Source: Streptomyces sp. XY006
GTDB taxonomy: Bacteria > Actinomycetota > Actinomycetes > Streptomycetales > Streptomycetaceae
Length of the DNA stretch: 64,000 nucleotides
NCBI RefSeq assembly: GCF_002237655.1
Contig: NZ_NOKT01000002.1
Span: 372,001-436,000, forward strand
Reading direction: 5' to 3'
This document shows, piece by piece, positions 54,855 to 63,555 of this stretch. Position numbers and translations under genes: made by a program. A model generated the notes under the pieces. It searched no databases and had not been told where the DNA came from. It was given only the letters and a program-made list of their open reading frames with translations. Position 1 is the first letter of the stretch. Each line of letters opens with the position of its first letter.

Positions 54855-55613
54855 TCATGCGCCGCGCACGCGCGCGTGCGCCTCCCCGACCAGCTCCGCC
54901 TGGTAGGCGGTGTAGGCGGCGCGCAGCCCGGGTCCGGGCCAGTCGGCCGGCAGCAGGGCCTCCGGCAGGACGGGGTCGGCCAGGAGGTGCCGCACGACGG
55001 CCGCGTAGGCGGTGAGCCGGTCGGCCGGGCGGGGTGCCCGGGCGATGTGCGCGAGCAGCGCCCGGGCCGTGGCGGACCAGTCGTCCAGCGGCCACAGGGA
55101 AGCGGCCAGTTCGGGCGCGGGGCGGCCGGGGCGGGCCGTGCAGCGCTCGGCGATCCGGTCCAGGTCGCCGGGGAGCGCGCGGGTGAGATTGGCCGGCCGG
55201 AGCCAGACGCCCTCGCGGAGTTCGGCGAGCCGCAGGCCGGTCAGCCGGGTGCGCAACTCGGCGCGCTCGGCGGGGCCGCGCCCGGTCGCGGTGATGACGA
55301 CCATCTCCCAGTCGCCGTCCCACGCGCGCGTGCGCGGGTGCACGGCGTCGTCCTGACGCCGCTGGCGTGCCAGCAGCCGGTCGCTGAGGCGGTAGCCGGC
55401 GTCCGTGCGCCGCAGGTCCCCGGCCGCCACCATCCGGCTGAGCGCCGCCCGGAGCGTGGAGGCGCCGACGTCGAAGCCCTCCACCAGCCGCACGAGCTCC
55501 CTCACCGGCAGTTCGGGGGGATGAGTGCCGAGCAGCAGGCTCAGCACCACCGACCGCGCGGACAGCGGACGCAGATCGAGCGCGCCGGGCCGCGCCGGGT
55601 CGTTCATCGGCAT
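54855..55613 (-). CDS. PaaX family transcriptional regulator
   Basis: 252 residues from ATG 55613 (MPMNDPARPGALDLRPLS; the next in-frame ATG at 55607 is also possible). HTH: LSARSVVLSLLLGTHPPELPVRELVRLVEGFDVGASTLRAALSRMVAAGDLRRTDAGY, then the PaaX C-terminal domain (WDGDWEMVVITATGRGPAERAELRTRLTGLRLAELREGVWLRPANL). PaaX proteins repress aromatic/phenylacetate catabolism using the CoA ester as inducer. Here the divergent gene is an AidB-like acyl-CoA dehydrogenase, so an acyl-CoA might be the signal. Confidence 0.9.
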   Translation of the reverse strand: MPMNDPARPGALDLRPLSARSVVLSLLLGTHPPELPVRELVRLVEGFDVGASTLRAALSRMVAAGDLRRTDAGYRLSDRLLARQRRQDDAVHPRTRAWDGDWEMVVITATGRGPAERAELRTRLTGLRLAELREGVWLRPANLTRALPGDLDRIAERCTARPGRPAPELAASLWPLDDWSATARALLAHIARAPRPADRLTAYAAVVRHLLADPVLPEALLPADWPGPGLRAAYTAYQAELVGEAHARVRGA

Positions 55614-55646
55614 GGTCACGTACTGTACGCGGCCGCTCTCCCGCAT

Positions 55647-55686
55647 GTGTTGCACTATTGCTGCGGTCGCAGCGAGAGTGCAACAC
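55647..55686. promoter_or_regulatory. nested palindrome between the PaaX-type and AidB-like genes
   Basis: Outer arms gtgttgcac (55647-55655) and gtgcaacac (55678-55686) are perfect 9-bp inverted repeats 22 bp apart; inside is ctgcggtcgcag (55661-55672), a second 5-bp palindrome. It ends 7 bp before the AidB-like start and is 34 bp from the PaaX-type start, so it is well placed to control both. PaaX-type proteins bind long, spaced inverted repeats, which fits. Confidence 0.75.
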
Positions 55687-55693
55687 TCGGGGC

Positions 55694-57361
55694 ATGGTCC
55701 CGACACCCGACGAACAGCGGCCGTACGGCGGAGCCGCCACCCACGACGTCACCAACCAGGCCCCGCCCCTCACCCCGTACGACGCGTCCGCCGACACCGT
55801 CCTGCTGGAAGGGCTGAGGCGGGAGGGCGCCGGCTGGGCCGAGGAGGAGCTGCGGCGGCTCGGCCGGCAGGCCGGCAGCGCCCAGGCCCAGGAGTGGGCC
55901 GACCTGGCCAACCGGTACGAGCCGGAGCTGCGCACGCACGACCGGTACGGCAACCGGGTCGACGAGGTCGAGTTCCACCCGAGCTGGCACCACCTGATGC
56001 GCACGGCGATCACCGAGGGGCTGGCGGCGTCGCCCTGGGGTGACGCACGGCCCGGCGCCCATGTCGCGCGCACCGCCGGCGGACTCGTGTGGGGGCACAC
56101 CGAGGCCGGGCACGGCTGCCCGACGTCCATGACGTACGCGGCCGTCCCCGCGCTGCGCCGGCAGCCGGAGCTGGCGAAGGTCTACGAACCGCTGCTGACG
56201 AGCCGGGAGTACGACCCGGGCCTGCGCGTGCCGACGGACAAGCGCGGGCTGCTGGCGGGCATGGGGATGACCGAGAAGCAGGGCGGATCCGACGTCCGCA
56301 CGAACACCACGGCCGCCACGCCCACGGCCGAGCCGGGTGTGTACACGCTGCGCGGGCACAAGTGGTTCACCTCGGCGCCGATGTGCGACGTGTTCCTCGT
56401 GCTGGCGCAGGCCCCGGGCGGGCTGTCGTGCTTCCTGGTGCCGCGCGTGCTGCCCGACGGCACCCGCAACACCTTCCGCATCCAGCGGCTGAAGGACAAG
56501 CTCGGCAACCGGTCCAACGCCTCCTCCGAGCCGGAGTTCGACGGGACCGTCGCCTGGCTGGTCGGCCCCGAGGGGCAGGGCGTGAAGACCATCATCGAGA
56601 TGGTCAACTGCACGCGGCTGGACTGCGTGATGATGTCGGCCGCGCTGATGCGCAAGTCCCTCGTCGAGGCCGGGCACCACGCGCGGCACCGCAGCGCGTT
56701 CGGTGCGCGGCTCGTGGACCAGCCGCTGATGCGCAACGTTCTGGCCGATCTCGCGCTGGAGTCCGAGGCCGCCACGACGCTCACGCTGCGGCTGGCCGGG
56801 GCGGCGGACCGGGCGATCCGCGGTGACGAGGGCGAGGCCGCGTTCCGCCGGATCGCCACCGCCGTCGGCAAGTACTGGGTGACCAAGCGCGGCCCGGCCT
56901 TCACCGCGGAGGCCCTGGAGTGCCTCGGCGGCAACGGCTACGTCGAGGACTCGGGCATGCCCCGGCACTACCGCGAGGCTCCCCTGCTGTCGATCTGGGA
57001 GGGCTCCGGGAACGTCAACGCGCTCGACGTGCTGCGGGCGCTCGGCCGCGAACCCGGTACGGCCGAGGCGCTGTTCAGCGAGTTCGCGCTGGCCCGGGGC
57101 GCCGACGCGCGGCTGGACGCGGCCGTGGCACGGCTGAAGGACCGGCTGTCCGGCGCTTCGCAGACGACGGCCCGGCGTCTCGTGGAGGACATGGCGCTGA
57201 CGCTCCAGGCGTCGCTCCTCGTGCGGCACGCCCCGCCCGCGGTCGCCGACGCGTTCTGCGCGACCCGGCTCGGGGGTGACTGGGGCCACGCGTTCGGGAC
57301 GCTGCCGGAGGCGGCGGACCTGGACGCGATCGTGCGACGGTCGCTGCCCGGCCGGGACTGA
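55694..57361 (+). CDS. acyl-CoA dehydrogenase, AidB-like
   Basis: 555 residues from ATG 55694. The N-terminal AidB-type domain (THDVTNQAPPLTPYDASADTVLLEGLRREGAGWAEEELRRLG and DEVEFHPSWHHLMRTA) precedes a normal acyl-CoA dehydrogenase core (MTEKQGGSDVRTNTT, RGHKWFTSAPMCD, ECLGGNGYVEDSGMPRHYREAPLLSIWEGSGNVNALDVLR). AidB binds DNA and is part of the E. coli alkylation response; in actinobacteria the role may be metabolic. It probably passes electrons to ETF. Regulated by the nested palindrome. Confidence 0.93.
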   Translation: MVPTPDEQRPYGGAATHDVTNQAPPLTPYDASADTVLLEGLRREGAGWAEEELRRLGRQAGSAQAQEWADLANRYEPELRTHDRYGNRVDEVEFHPSWHHLMRTAITEGLAASPWGDARPGAHVARTAGGLVWGHTEAGHGCPTSMTYAAVPALRRQPELAKVYEPLLTSREYDPGLRVPTDKRGLLAGMGMTEKQGGSDVRTNTTAATPTAEPGVYTLRGHKWFTSAPMCDVFLVLAQAPGGLSCFLVPRVLPDGTRNTFRIQRLKDKLGNRSNASSEPEFDGTVAWLVGPEGQGVKTIIEMVNCTRLDCVMMSAALMRKSLVEAGHHARHRSAFGARLVDQPLMRNVLADLALESEAATTLTLRLAGAADRAIRGDEGEAAFRRIATAVGKYWVTKRGPAFTAEALECLGGNGYVEDSGMPRHYREAPLLSIWEGSGNVNALDVLRALGREPGTAEALFSEFALARGADARLDAAVARLKDRLSGASQTTARRLVEDMALTLQASLLVRHAPPAVADAFCATRLGGDWGHAFGTLPEAADLDAIVRRSLPGRD

Positions 57362-57476
57362 GCGGCGATCGGCCAACCCCCGTACGGTTCGCGCACCGTC
57401 ATCGCCCGATTCCGCTTCGTTGTCGGTGCCGTGGTGCAGACTCCCCGTCAGTGGCACTTCGCCTGGGGAGGACAAC

Positions 57477-59510
57477 GTGTTCAGGGGGATCGACGAGGTC
57501 GACTGGGCCTCGCTGCGCCATGCGGACGGCAGTGCGGAGGACGTGCCCGGCTTACTGCGGGGGCTGGCCTCCGCCGACCCGGCCGAGCGGGAGACGGCCC
57601 TCGACGGGATGTACGGCGCCGTGCACCACCGGGGGGACGTGTACGACGCGACGCTCGCCTGTGTGCCATTCCTTCTGGCGCTCGCCGTCCGCGAGGAGGT
57701 GCGGGACCGGGCGGGGGTCGTGGAGCTGCTGGTCAGCATCGGCGGTGCCGACGGCGCCTCCCCCGGTCTCGCCGCCCGGGTCCGCGCCGCGCTGCGGGCA
57801 CGCGCCGAGGTGTTCGTCCGGCTGGCCGGTGACGCGGACGCGGGGGTGCGCCGGGCGGTCCTGCCCGCGCTCGTGCGGTACGTGGTCCCGCCGACCCGTG
57901 CGCTCGCCCTGCTGCGGGAGCGGATCGCGGTGGAGCGGGACGACGGGGTCCTGGTCGGCCTGGCCGAGGCCCTCGGCCTGTTCGCGCGGTGGTACGGCGC
58001 CGCAGGCGACCCGCGTGCCGCCGGGGCGGTGCGGGTGCTGACCGAGCTGAGCCGGCCGCCGTACGGTCCCGGGCTGCGGCTCGCCGCGGTGGGACAGCTC
58101 GCCGCCTGCGCGCCGCGGGAGCTGCCCGAGGATCTCGTGCCGACCGTCGTCCGGCTGCTCCGGGACAGGTCCACGCAGCGCACCCGCGCCGGCCGCGCCC
58201 ACGGCTGTTCCGGCACGGACACCCTCGCCGTGCGGCTGCGGCGGCTGCGGCCCTCGGACGAGGAGGGCTCCCGGCTGCTGCGGACCCTGCACCACGGGCT
58301 GGGCGACCGGGTGGCCGACCGGGTCGGCCTGCTGTGCGGGCAGTTGACCAGCCCTGACCCCCTCGACCGGTGCAACGCCGTGTGGATGGCGGCCGGGCTG
58401 TTCCGCGAGTGGCGGGGCGCCCACCCGGAGCCGGTCGTCCTGATCGGGGCGCAAGTGGGCGCGGAGGAGGGCCGCTTGCACGACGCGGCGGTCGCCGTCC
58501 TGCTGGAGCTGACCGAGCTGGCCGCGCCCGCCGCCGGGCCGCTGCACGCCCTGGTGATCCAGCGGCCCGAGCTGCGCGTCCACTACGGGCGGCGGGGGAC
58601 GCCGGCCCTGGGCGGTCCTCTGCGGGCACTGGCCGGGACGGGGGACGCGCGGGCCGTCCCGGTGCTGGCCGAGGTGCTGGCGGGGCCGGTCGTGCCGGAC
58701 GACCTGGGGCTGGTGATACCCCGCCTGGGGCAGGCCGCCGCCCCGCTGGGCCCGGCGCTGCGGCGGCGCCTCGCGCGGGTGCTGCGCGACGGCCCCGGCG
58801 ACCGGGTCCGGGCCGCGCCCCTGCTGACGGCCCTCTCGGCCCTCGGGGACACCGCGTCCGTGCCGTCGGTGGTGCGGCTGCTGCGGGACACGCCCGGCAG
58901 GCCGGACCGGCCCGTCGTGGAGGCGGCGGTCCGTGCCCTGGCCGCGTTCGGCACGGCCGCGCGGGAGGCGATACCGGAGCTGCGCGGGCTGCTGGACACC
59001 GACTGCGCCGTCACCGCCGCGGAGGCGCTGTGGTCCGTCACGGGCGAGCCGGACGCCGTACTGCCCGCGCTGCTGCGGGTGTTGACGGACACCGGGAGCG
59101 GCCGGCACCACCGCGCGGCGGCGGCGAACGCCCTCGCACGGCTGGGCCCGGCGGCCGCCCCGGCCCTGCCCGAGCTGCTCCGCCTGACCGGCTCCGCGGA
59201 GCCCGGGGAGCGGGTGTCGGCCGCGTGCGCGGTGTGGCGGGTGGCGGGCGACGGTGAGCGGGTCTCCCCGGTCCTCCGGTCGGCCTGGGCGGAGCAGCCC
59301 CGCACGAGGGCGGCGATCGCCGGGTGCGTGGCGGCCCTGGGCCCGGCGGGCACCCCTCTGCACGACCTGCTGCGCACCGAACTCGCCGCCCCACGACGCC
59401 ACCGGACCGACGCGGGCGGACAGGGCATCCAGGCGGACCTGGCGCTGCTACGGGTGTGCCGGGAGGCCCTGGCCGGAGCGACACCGAACAGGGAGGGCCT
59501 CGTGCCGTAG
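57477..59510 (+). CDS. HEAT-repeat protein with an early TTA codon
   Basis: 677 residues from GTG 57477, with ggggagg upstream. Almost the whole protein is alpha-alpha repeats (for example ARVRAALRARAEVFVRLAGDADAGVRRAVLPALVRYV; LTALSALGDTASVPSVVRLLRDTPGRPDRPVVEAAVRALAAFG), the HEAT/ARM superhelix, usually a protein-binding scaffold. No catalytic motif or signal peptide. Codon 26 is TTA (57552-57554), the rare Leu codon read by the bldA tRNA in streptomycetes, so translation may be tied to development. Relation to neighbours is not clear. Confidence 0.85.
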   Translation: MFRGIDEVDWASLRHADGSAEDVPGLLRGLASADPAERETALDGMYGAVHHRGDVYDATLACVPFLLALAVREEVRDRAGVVELLVSIGGADGASPGLAARVRAALRARAEVFVRLAGDADAGVRRAVLPALVRYVVPPTRALALLRERIAVERDDGVLVGLAEALGLFARWYGAAGDPRAAGAVRVLTELSRPPYGPGLRLAAVGQLAACAPRELPEDLVPTVVRLLRDRSTQRTRAGRAHGCSGTDTLAVRLRRLRPSDEEGSRLLRTLHHGLGDRVADRVGLLCGQLTSPDPLDRCNAVWMAAGLFREWRGAHPEPVVLIGAQVGAEEGRLHDAAVAVLLELTELAAPAAGPLHALVIQRPELRVHYGRRGTPALGGPLRALAGTGDARAVPVLAEVLAGPVVPDDLGLVIPRLGQAAAPLGPALRRRLARVLRDGPGDRVRAAPLLTALSALGDTASVPSVVRLLRDTPGRPDRPVVEAAVRALAAFGTAAREAIPELRGLLDTDCAVTAAEALWSVTGEPDAVLPALLRVLTDTGSGRHHRAAAANALARLGPAAAPALPELLRLTGSAEPGERVSAACAVWRVAGDGERVSPVLRSAWAEQPRTRAAIAGCVAALGPAGTPLHDLLRTELAAPRRHRTDAGGQGIQADLALLRVCREALAGATPNREGLVP

Positions 59511-59749
59511 AGCCCCCGCCCGGGCACCGCCCACCGCATCACCCCCCGGGCAGCCGGAGGACCACTCCCGAACGCGGCGCTCAGACTGCCCGGACCGCTC
59601 GCCTTCGCGGCCGCACGGTCATGGGCACCGTGCACGGCCGCACGGTGGCCCGCGCCACCGGACGAACCGTCTCGGCATCGGTGAAACTGCCCGTCCCGTG
59701 CGGTTCGGCATGCGTGTGGCGGGGGTGGGGGCGGCCACGGTGTTGTGGC

Positions 59750-60334
59750 TCAGCCCGTTGTTCGCCCCCACATGGGGCCGAAGCGGGACCATTCGGTGGC
59801 CCACTGGTCGATGCGGTGGCGCTCCAGGCGGTTGCGGAGGGCGCGGCCGGCGGCGAGGGGGACGGCGGCGGCCGCGAGGCCCGCCGCGCCGCCAAGGAGG
59901 CCGGCCCGTACGTGGGCCTGGGAGGGGGTCATGGGCCGGGTCACCTGGCCTCCCTCGGGGTCCGTCCACACGGTGACCGGGGTTCCGGCGGGGCTGCCGG
60001 CCGGGACCCGGAGCTGCCCGGAGTGGGAGGTTCCGTCCGCGGCGGTCCAGGTGGCCCTCGCCCACACCCGGTCGGTGCGGGACGTGGCGCCGCCCTCGGC
60101 GGGCGTGCCGGGTGCCCGCTCGGCGAGCAGTCCCACCAGGGGGCGCCACGCGGCGCGCTCGCGGGCCAGCGCGTCCTCGACCGTCCGGCTCACCGCCGTG
60201 CCGACCGACACCCCGATGAGCACGGCGAGTGCCCATACCCCCAGCAGCACCCAGGCCTCGATCCGGTCGGCGCGGCGCTTGAGCGGGTTGGGCCGCCAGC
60301 GCCACAGCCACACCTGCGGACCACGTAACGCCAT
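59750..60334 (-). CDS. Rv1733c-like membrane protein with a TTA codon at position 3
   Basis: 194 residues from ATG 60334, with gaggagg 11-17 nt upstream. Starts MALRGPQVWLWRWRPNPLKRRADRIEAWVLLGVWALAVLIGVSVGTAVSRTVEDALARERA and ends with a second membrane helix (RAGLLGGAAGLAAAAVPLAAGRALRNRLERHRIDQW); between them is an extracytoplasmic domain (GQLRVPAGSPAGTPVTVWTDPEGG). This is the Rv1733c-type family, two helices with a loop domain, function unknown. Its third codon is TTA (+ strand taa at 60326-60328). The 239 bp before its stop hold only short inverted repeats. Confidence 0.8.
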   Translation of the reverse strand: MALRGPQVWLWRWRPNPLKRRADRIEAWVLLGVWALAVLIGVSVGTAVSRTVEDALARERAAWRPLVGLLAERAPGTPAEGGATSRTDRVWARATWTAADGTSHSGQLRVPAGSPAGTPVTVWTDPEGGQVTRPMTPSQAHVRAGLLGGAAGLAAAAVPLAAGRALRNRLERHRIDQWATEWSRFGPMWGRTTG

Positions 60335-60578
60335 CGAAGGGTTCCTCCTCGCGTGCGCGACCATCGCCGCTCTACCCATACGCAAGCGGTCCCCCGGATG
60401 CTCACCACACCGCCCCCGCGGCGGGCCGCGCGCCCTCGCCCGGGCCCGCCGCGAAGGCCGGCGACACCGCCCTGACCTGCATCGCAGCGCGGTGCGGAGG
60501 TGACTGTCAGTGGTGGGGTGCAGACTGGCCGGTGTCCGAGGAGAAGGCGTCAAAGGTGACGCCGCGGAGGTGATCGGC

Positions 60579-61667
60579 ATGACCGAGGTACTGCTCGCCG
60601 TGGGTACGCGCAAAGGCCTGTTCATCGGGCGCCGGCGAGGCGGTGGCGCCTGGGAGTTCGACGAGAGTCCCTACTTCAACGCACAGGCCGTGTACTCGGT
60701 CGCCATCGACACCCGCACCGCGACCCCGCGGCTGCTGGCCGGCGGCGACAGCTCGCACTGGGGCCCGTCGGTGTTCCACTCCGACGACCTCGGCCGGACC
60801 TGGACCGAACCGGCAGAACCGGCCGTCAAGTTCCCCAAGGACACCGGGGCGTCCCTGGAGCGGGTGTGGCAGCTGCACCCGGCCGCGGCCGAACCGGACG
60901 TGGTGTACGCGGGCACGGAACCGGCCGCGCTGTACCGCTCGGAGGACCGCGGGGAGACGTTCGCGCTCGTCCGGCCCCTGTGGGAGCACCCGACGCGGTC
61001 GAAGTGGGTGCCGGGCGGCGGCGGTGAGGGGCTGCACACGGTGCTGACCGACGCGCGCGACCCGCGTGCGGTGACGGTCGCGGTGTCGACGGCCGGCGTG
61101 TTCCGGACGCTGGACGGGGGCGCGAGCTGGACGCCCTCCAACTCGGGCGTCTCGGCGGTGTTCCTGCCCGACCCGAACCCGGAGTTCGGCCAGTGCGTGC
61201 ACAAGGTCACGCGGGACGGCGCCGACCCGGACCGGCTGTATCTGCAGAACCACTGGGGGGTGTACCGCAGCGACGATGCGGGCGCGACCTGGACGGACAT
61301 CGGCGAGGGCCTGCCGTCCACGTTCGGCTTCGCCGCGGCCGCGCATCCGCACCGGGGCGACACGGCGTACGTCTTCCCGATCAACGCCGACGCCGACCGC
61401 GTCCCGGCCGACCACCGCTGCCGGGTCTACCGCACGGCCGACGCCGGCAAGAGCTGGGAGCCCCTCTCGGCGGGCCTGCCCCAGGAGGACCACTACGGCA
61501 CGGTGCTGCGCGACGCGATGTGCACGGACGACGCCGACCCGGCGGGCGTCTACTTCGGCAACCGCAACGGCGAGGTGTTCGCTTCGGCGGACGACGGCGA
61601 CAGCTGGCAGCAGCTCGCCTCGCATCTGCCGGACGTGCTGTGCGTCCGGGCGGCGGTCGTCGGGTGA
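60579..61667 (+). CDS. BNR/YVTN-repeat exo-alpha-sialidase-like protein
   Basis: 362 residues from ATG 60579, with gcggagg 8 nt upstream. Multiple BNR-type Asp-box motifs: SDDLGRTWTEP, SEDRGETFALV, LDGGASWTPSN, SDDAGATWTDIGEGLP, TADAGKSWEPLS and SADDGDSWQQLA, which form a beta-propeller. No signal peptide, so cytoplasmic; the family includes sialidase-like and photosystem assembly-factor-like proteins, and the enzymatic residues of true sialidases are not visible. Unknown role. Confidence 0.85.
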   Translation: MTEVLLAVGTRKGLFIGRRRGGGAWEFDESPYFNAQAVYSVAIDTRTATPRLLAGGDSSHWGPSVFHSDDLGRTWTEPAEPAVKFPKDTGASLERVWQLHPAAAEPDVVYAGTEPAALYRSEDRGETFALVRPLWEHPTRSKWVPGGGGEGLHTVLTDARDPRAVTVAVSTAGVFRTLDGGASWTPSNSGVSAVFLPDPNPEFGQCVHKVTRDGADPDRLYLQNHWGVYRSDDAGATWTDIGEGLPSTFGFAAAAHPHRGDTAYVFPINADADRVPADHRCRVYRTADAGKSWEPLSAGLPQEDHYGTVLRDAMCTDDADPAGVYFGNRNGEVFASADDGDSWQQLASHLPDVLCVRAAVVG

Positions 61668-61769
61668 GGCGTCTCGGGTGAGGCGTCCGTGAGGCGGGGG
61701 GACGCGGTTACGCGCAGGCGCCGGCCACCGGTTGATCGCCGCTGCCCTTACGGCAGTAGGGTGACGCCC

Positions 61770-62447
61770 GTGGCACCACGACCCTTGCATGAAATCGTCG
61801 AAGCGGGCTGGGCGAAGGCCCTGGAACCGGTGACCGAACGCGTCGCCGCGATGGGGGACTTCCTCCGCGCGGAGATCGCCGCGGGACGCACCTACCTCCC
61901 GGCCGGGCCGAACGTCCTGCGGGCCTTCCAGCAGCCCTTCGACGACGTACGGGTCCTGATCGTCGGTCAGGACCCGTATCCCACCCCGGGGCACGCCGTG
62001 GGACTGTCGTTCTCGGTCGCCCCCGAGGTGCGGCCGCTGCCCGGCAGCCTCGTCAACATCTTCCGGGAACTGCACTCCGACCTGGGCGTGCCCCCGCCGT
62101 CCAGCGGTGACCTCACGCCGTGGACGCGACAGGGGGTGCTGCTGCTCAACAGGGCCCTGACCACCGCCCCGCGCAAGCCCGGCGCGCATCGGGGCAAGGG
62201 CTGGGAGGAGGTCACCGAGCAGGCGATCCGGGCGCTGGCCGGGCGTGGCAAGCCGCTGGTGTCCATCCTGTGGGGGCGTGACGCGCGCAATCTGCGCCCG
62301 CTCCTCGGTGATCTGCCCTCGGTGGAGTCCGCCCACCCCTCGCCCATGTCCGCCGACCGGGGTTTCTTCGGCTCCCGTCCGTTCAGCCGGGCCAACGACC
62401 TGCTGATCCGCCAGGGCGGCCAACCGGTGGACTGGCGCCTGCCGTGA
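61770..62447 (+). CDS. ung: uracil-DNA glycosylase
   Basis: 225 residues from GTG 61770 (an earlier in-frame GTG at 61761 would overlap a tagggt -10-like hexamer; 61770 lies exactly 7 nt after it). Family motifs: [22 protein letters not shown] with catalytic Asp, [25 protein letters not shown] and [23 protein letters not shown] with catalytic His. It excises uracil from DNA. Its stop overlaps the GTG of the next gene (GTGA). Confidence 0.95.
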   Translation: MAPRPLHEIVEAGWAKALEPVTERVAAMGDFLRAEIAAGRTYLPAGPNVLRAFQQPFDDVRVLIVGQDPYPTPGHAVGLSFSVAPEVRPLPGSLVNIFRELHSDLGVPPPSSGDLTPWTRQGVLLLNRALTTAPRKPGAHRGKGWEEVTEQAIRALAGRGKPLVSILWGRDARNLRPLLGDLPSVESAHPSPMSADRGFFGSRPFSRANDLLIRQGGQPVDWRLP

Positions 62448-63445
62448 CGGGGGCGCCGGAGACTCCCGGGTTCCTCGCGGTGGACTCCGGCGGGTCCGGT
62501 CTGCGGGTGGTCGTCGGGACCGCCGAGCGCGGCCCGCTGGCCCGGTGCGCCTCCGGGGAGCCGGTGCGCACGGGTGAGCGGGGCATCGACCCCGGTCACT
62601 TCATGGCGCAACTGCTGCCGCTGGTGCGGGCCCTGACCGCCGAGACCGGCCCGGTGCGGCTGTCGGCGGCCGTCGTCGGCGCGGCCGGGCTCGCGACCCT
62701 CGGTGACGCGCTGCGCGCCGAACTGCCGGGCGCCCTGGCCGGAGAGCTGGGCGTGCGGACCGTCGCGCTGGCGGCCGACGCAGTGACCGCGTACGTGGGG
62801 GCCCTCGGACCCCGGCCGGGCGCGGTGGTCGCCGGTGGCACGGGGCTGATCGCGATCGGCACGGACCTGACCGGCTGGCGCCGTGCGGACGGCTGGGGGC
62901 ATCTGCTGGGCGACTGCGGCGGCGGCGCCTGGATCGGGCGGGCCGGTCTGGAGGCCGCGCTGCGCGCCCATGACGGGCGGGCGGGCGGCTCGGACCGGCT
63001 CCTCGAGGATGCCGAGGAGCAGTTCGGAACGGTCACCGGGCTGCCCGGGGCGCTGTATCCGCGGCCCGACCGGCCCGCCGTGCTCGCCTCGTTCGCGCCC
63101 CAGGTCGCGGCGGCCTGCGCGGACGGGGATCCGGTCGCGGCCGGCATCCTGCGCGAGGCCGCCCGGCACATCGCCGAGTCGGCGGCGGCCGTGTGCCCGG
63201 CGGGCGGTGCGGCGCGGCTGGCCGTCACCGGCGGCCTGTTCAGGATGGGTGAGCCGCTCCTCGGCCCGCTGGACGAGGAGTTGGCGAAGCGGCTCCCGGG
63301 GGCGCGGCGCGTGCCGGCGGCGGGCGATCCGCTGGACGGAGCGGTGCGCATGGCCGCCGAGCTGAGCACCGGCCCGCTCACCCTGCCGGGTGACGCGGCG
63401 ATGCTGACCGTGACGACCCTGTCGGGTGATGGATCGGGTGATTGA
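62444..63445 (+). CDS. BadF/BadG/BcrA/BcrD-type ATPase (N-acetylglucosamine kinase-like)
   Basis: 333 residues from GTG 62444, overlapping the ung stop. The ASKHA fold is visible: [16 protein letters not shown] (phosphate 1), [60 protein letters not shown], and [17 protein letters not shown]. Enzymes of this type phosphorylate N-acetylglucosamine or related sugars. It may be translated from the ung message by coupling. Confidence 0.87.
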   Translation: MTGAPETPGFLAVDSGGSGLRVVVGTAERGPLARCASGEPVRTGERGIDPGHFMAQLLPLVRALTAETGPVRLSAAVVGAAGLATLGDALRAELPGALAGELGVRTVALAADAVTAYVGALGPRPGAVVAGGTGLIAIGTDLTGWRRADGWGHLLGDCGGGAWIGRAGLEAALRAHDGRAGGSDRLLEDAEEQFGTVTGLPGALYPRPDRPAVLASFAPQVAAACADGDPVAAGILREAARHIAESAAAVCPAGGAARLAVTGGLFRMGEPLLGPLDEELAKRLPGARRVPAAGDPLDGAVRMAAELSTGPLTLPGDAAMLTVTTLSGDGSGD

Positions 63446-63555
63446 TCCGATCCCGTCCGAACCGTGCGGAACTCATCCGACAAAACGGGACGGATACCGC
63501 TCACCTGCACCCTCCCCGAACAGGGGAGCCCAGGAAACCAGTAACATTCGGCGCC

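Noticed and set aside
59511..59749. Possible small gene or terminator between the HEAT-repeat gene and the Rv1733c-like gene
   Set aside because: The region holds short direct and inverted repeats (ggccgcacggt, gcacggt/accgtgc) but the stems are at most 7 bp, and no convincing coding frame is present.
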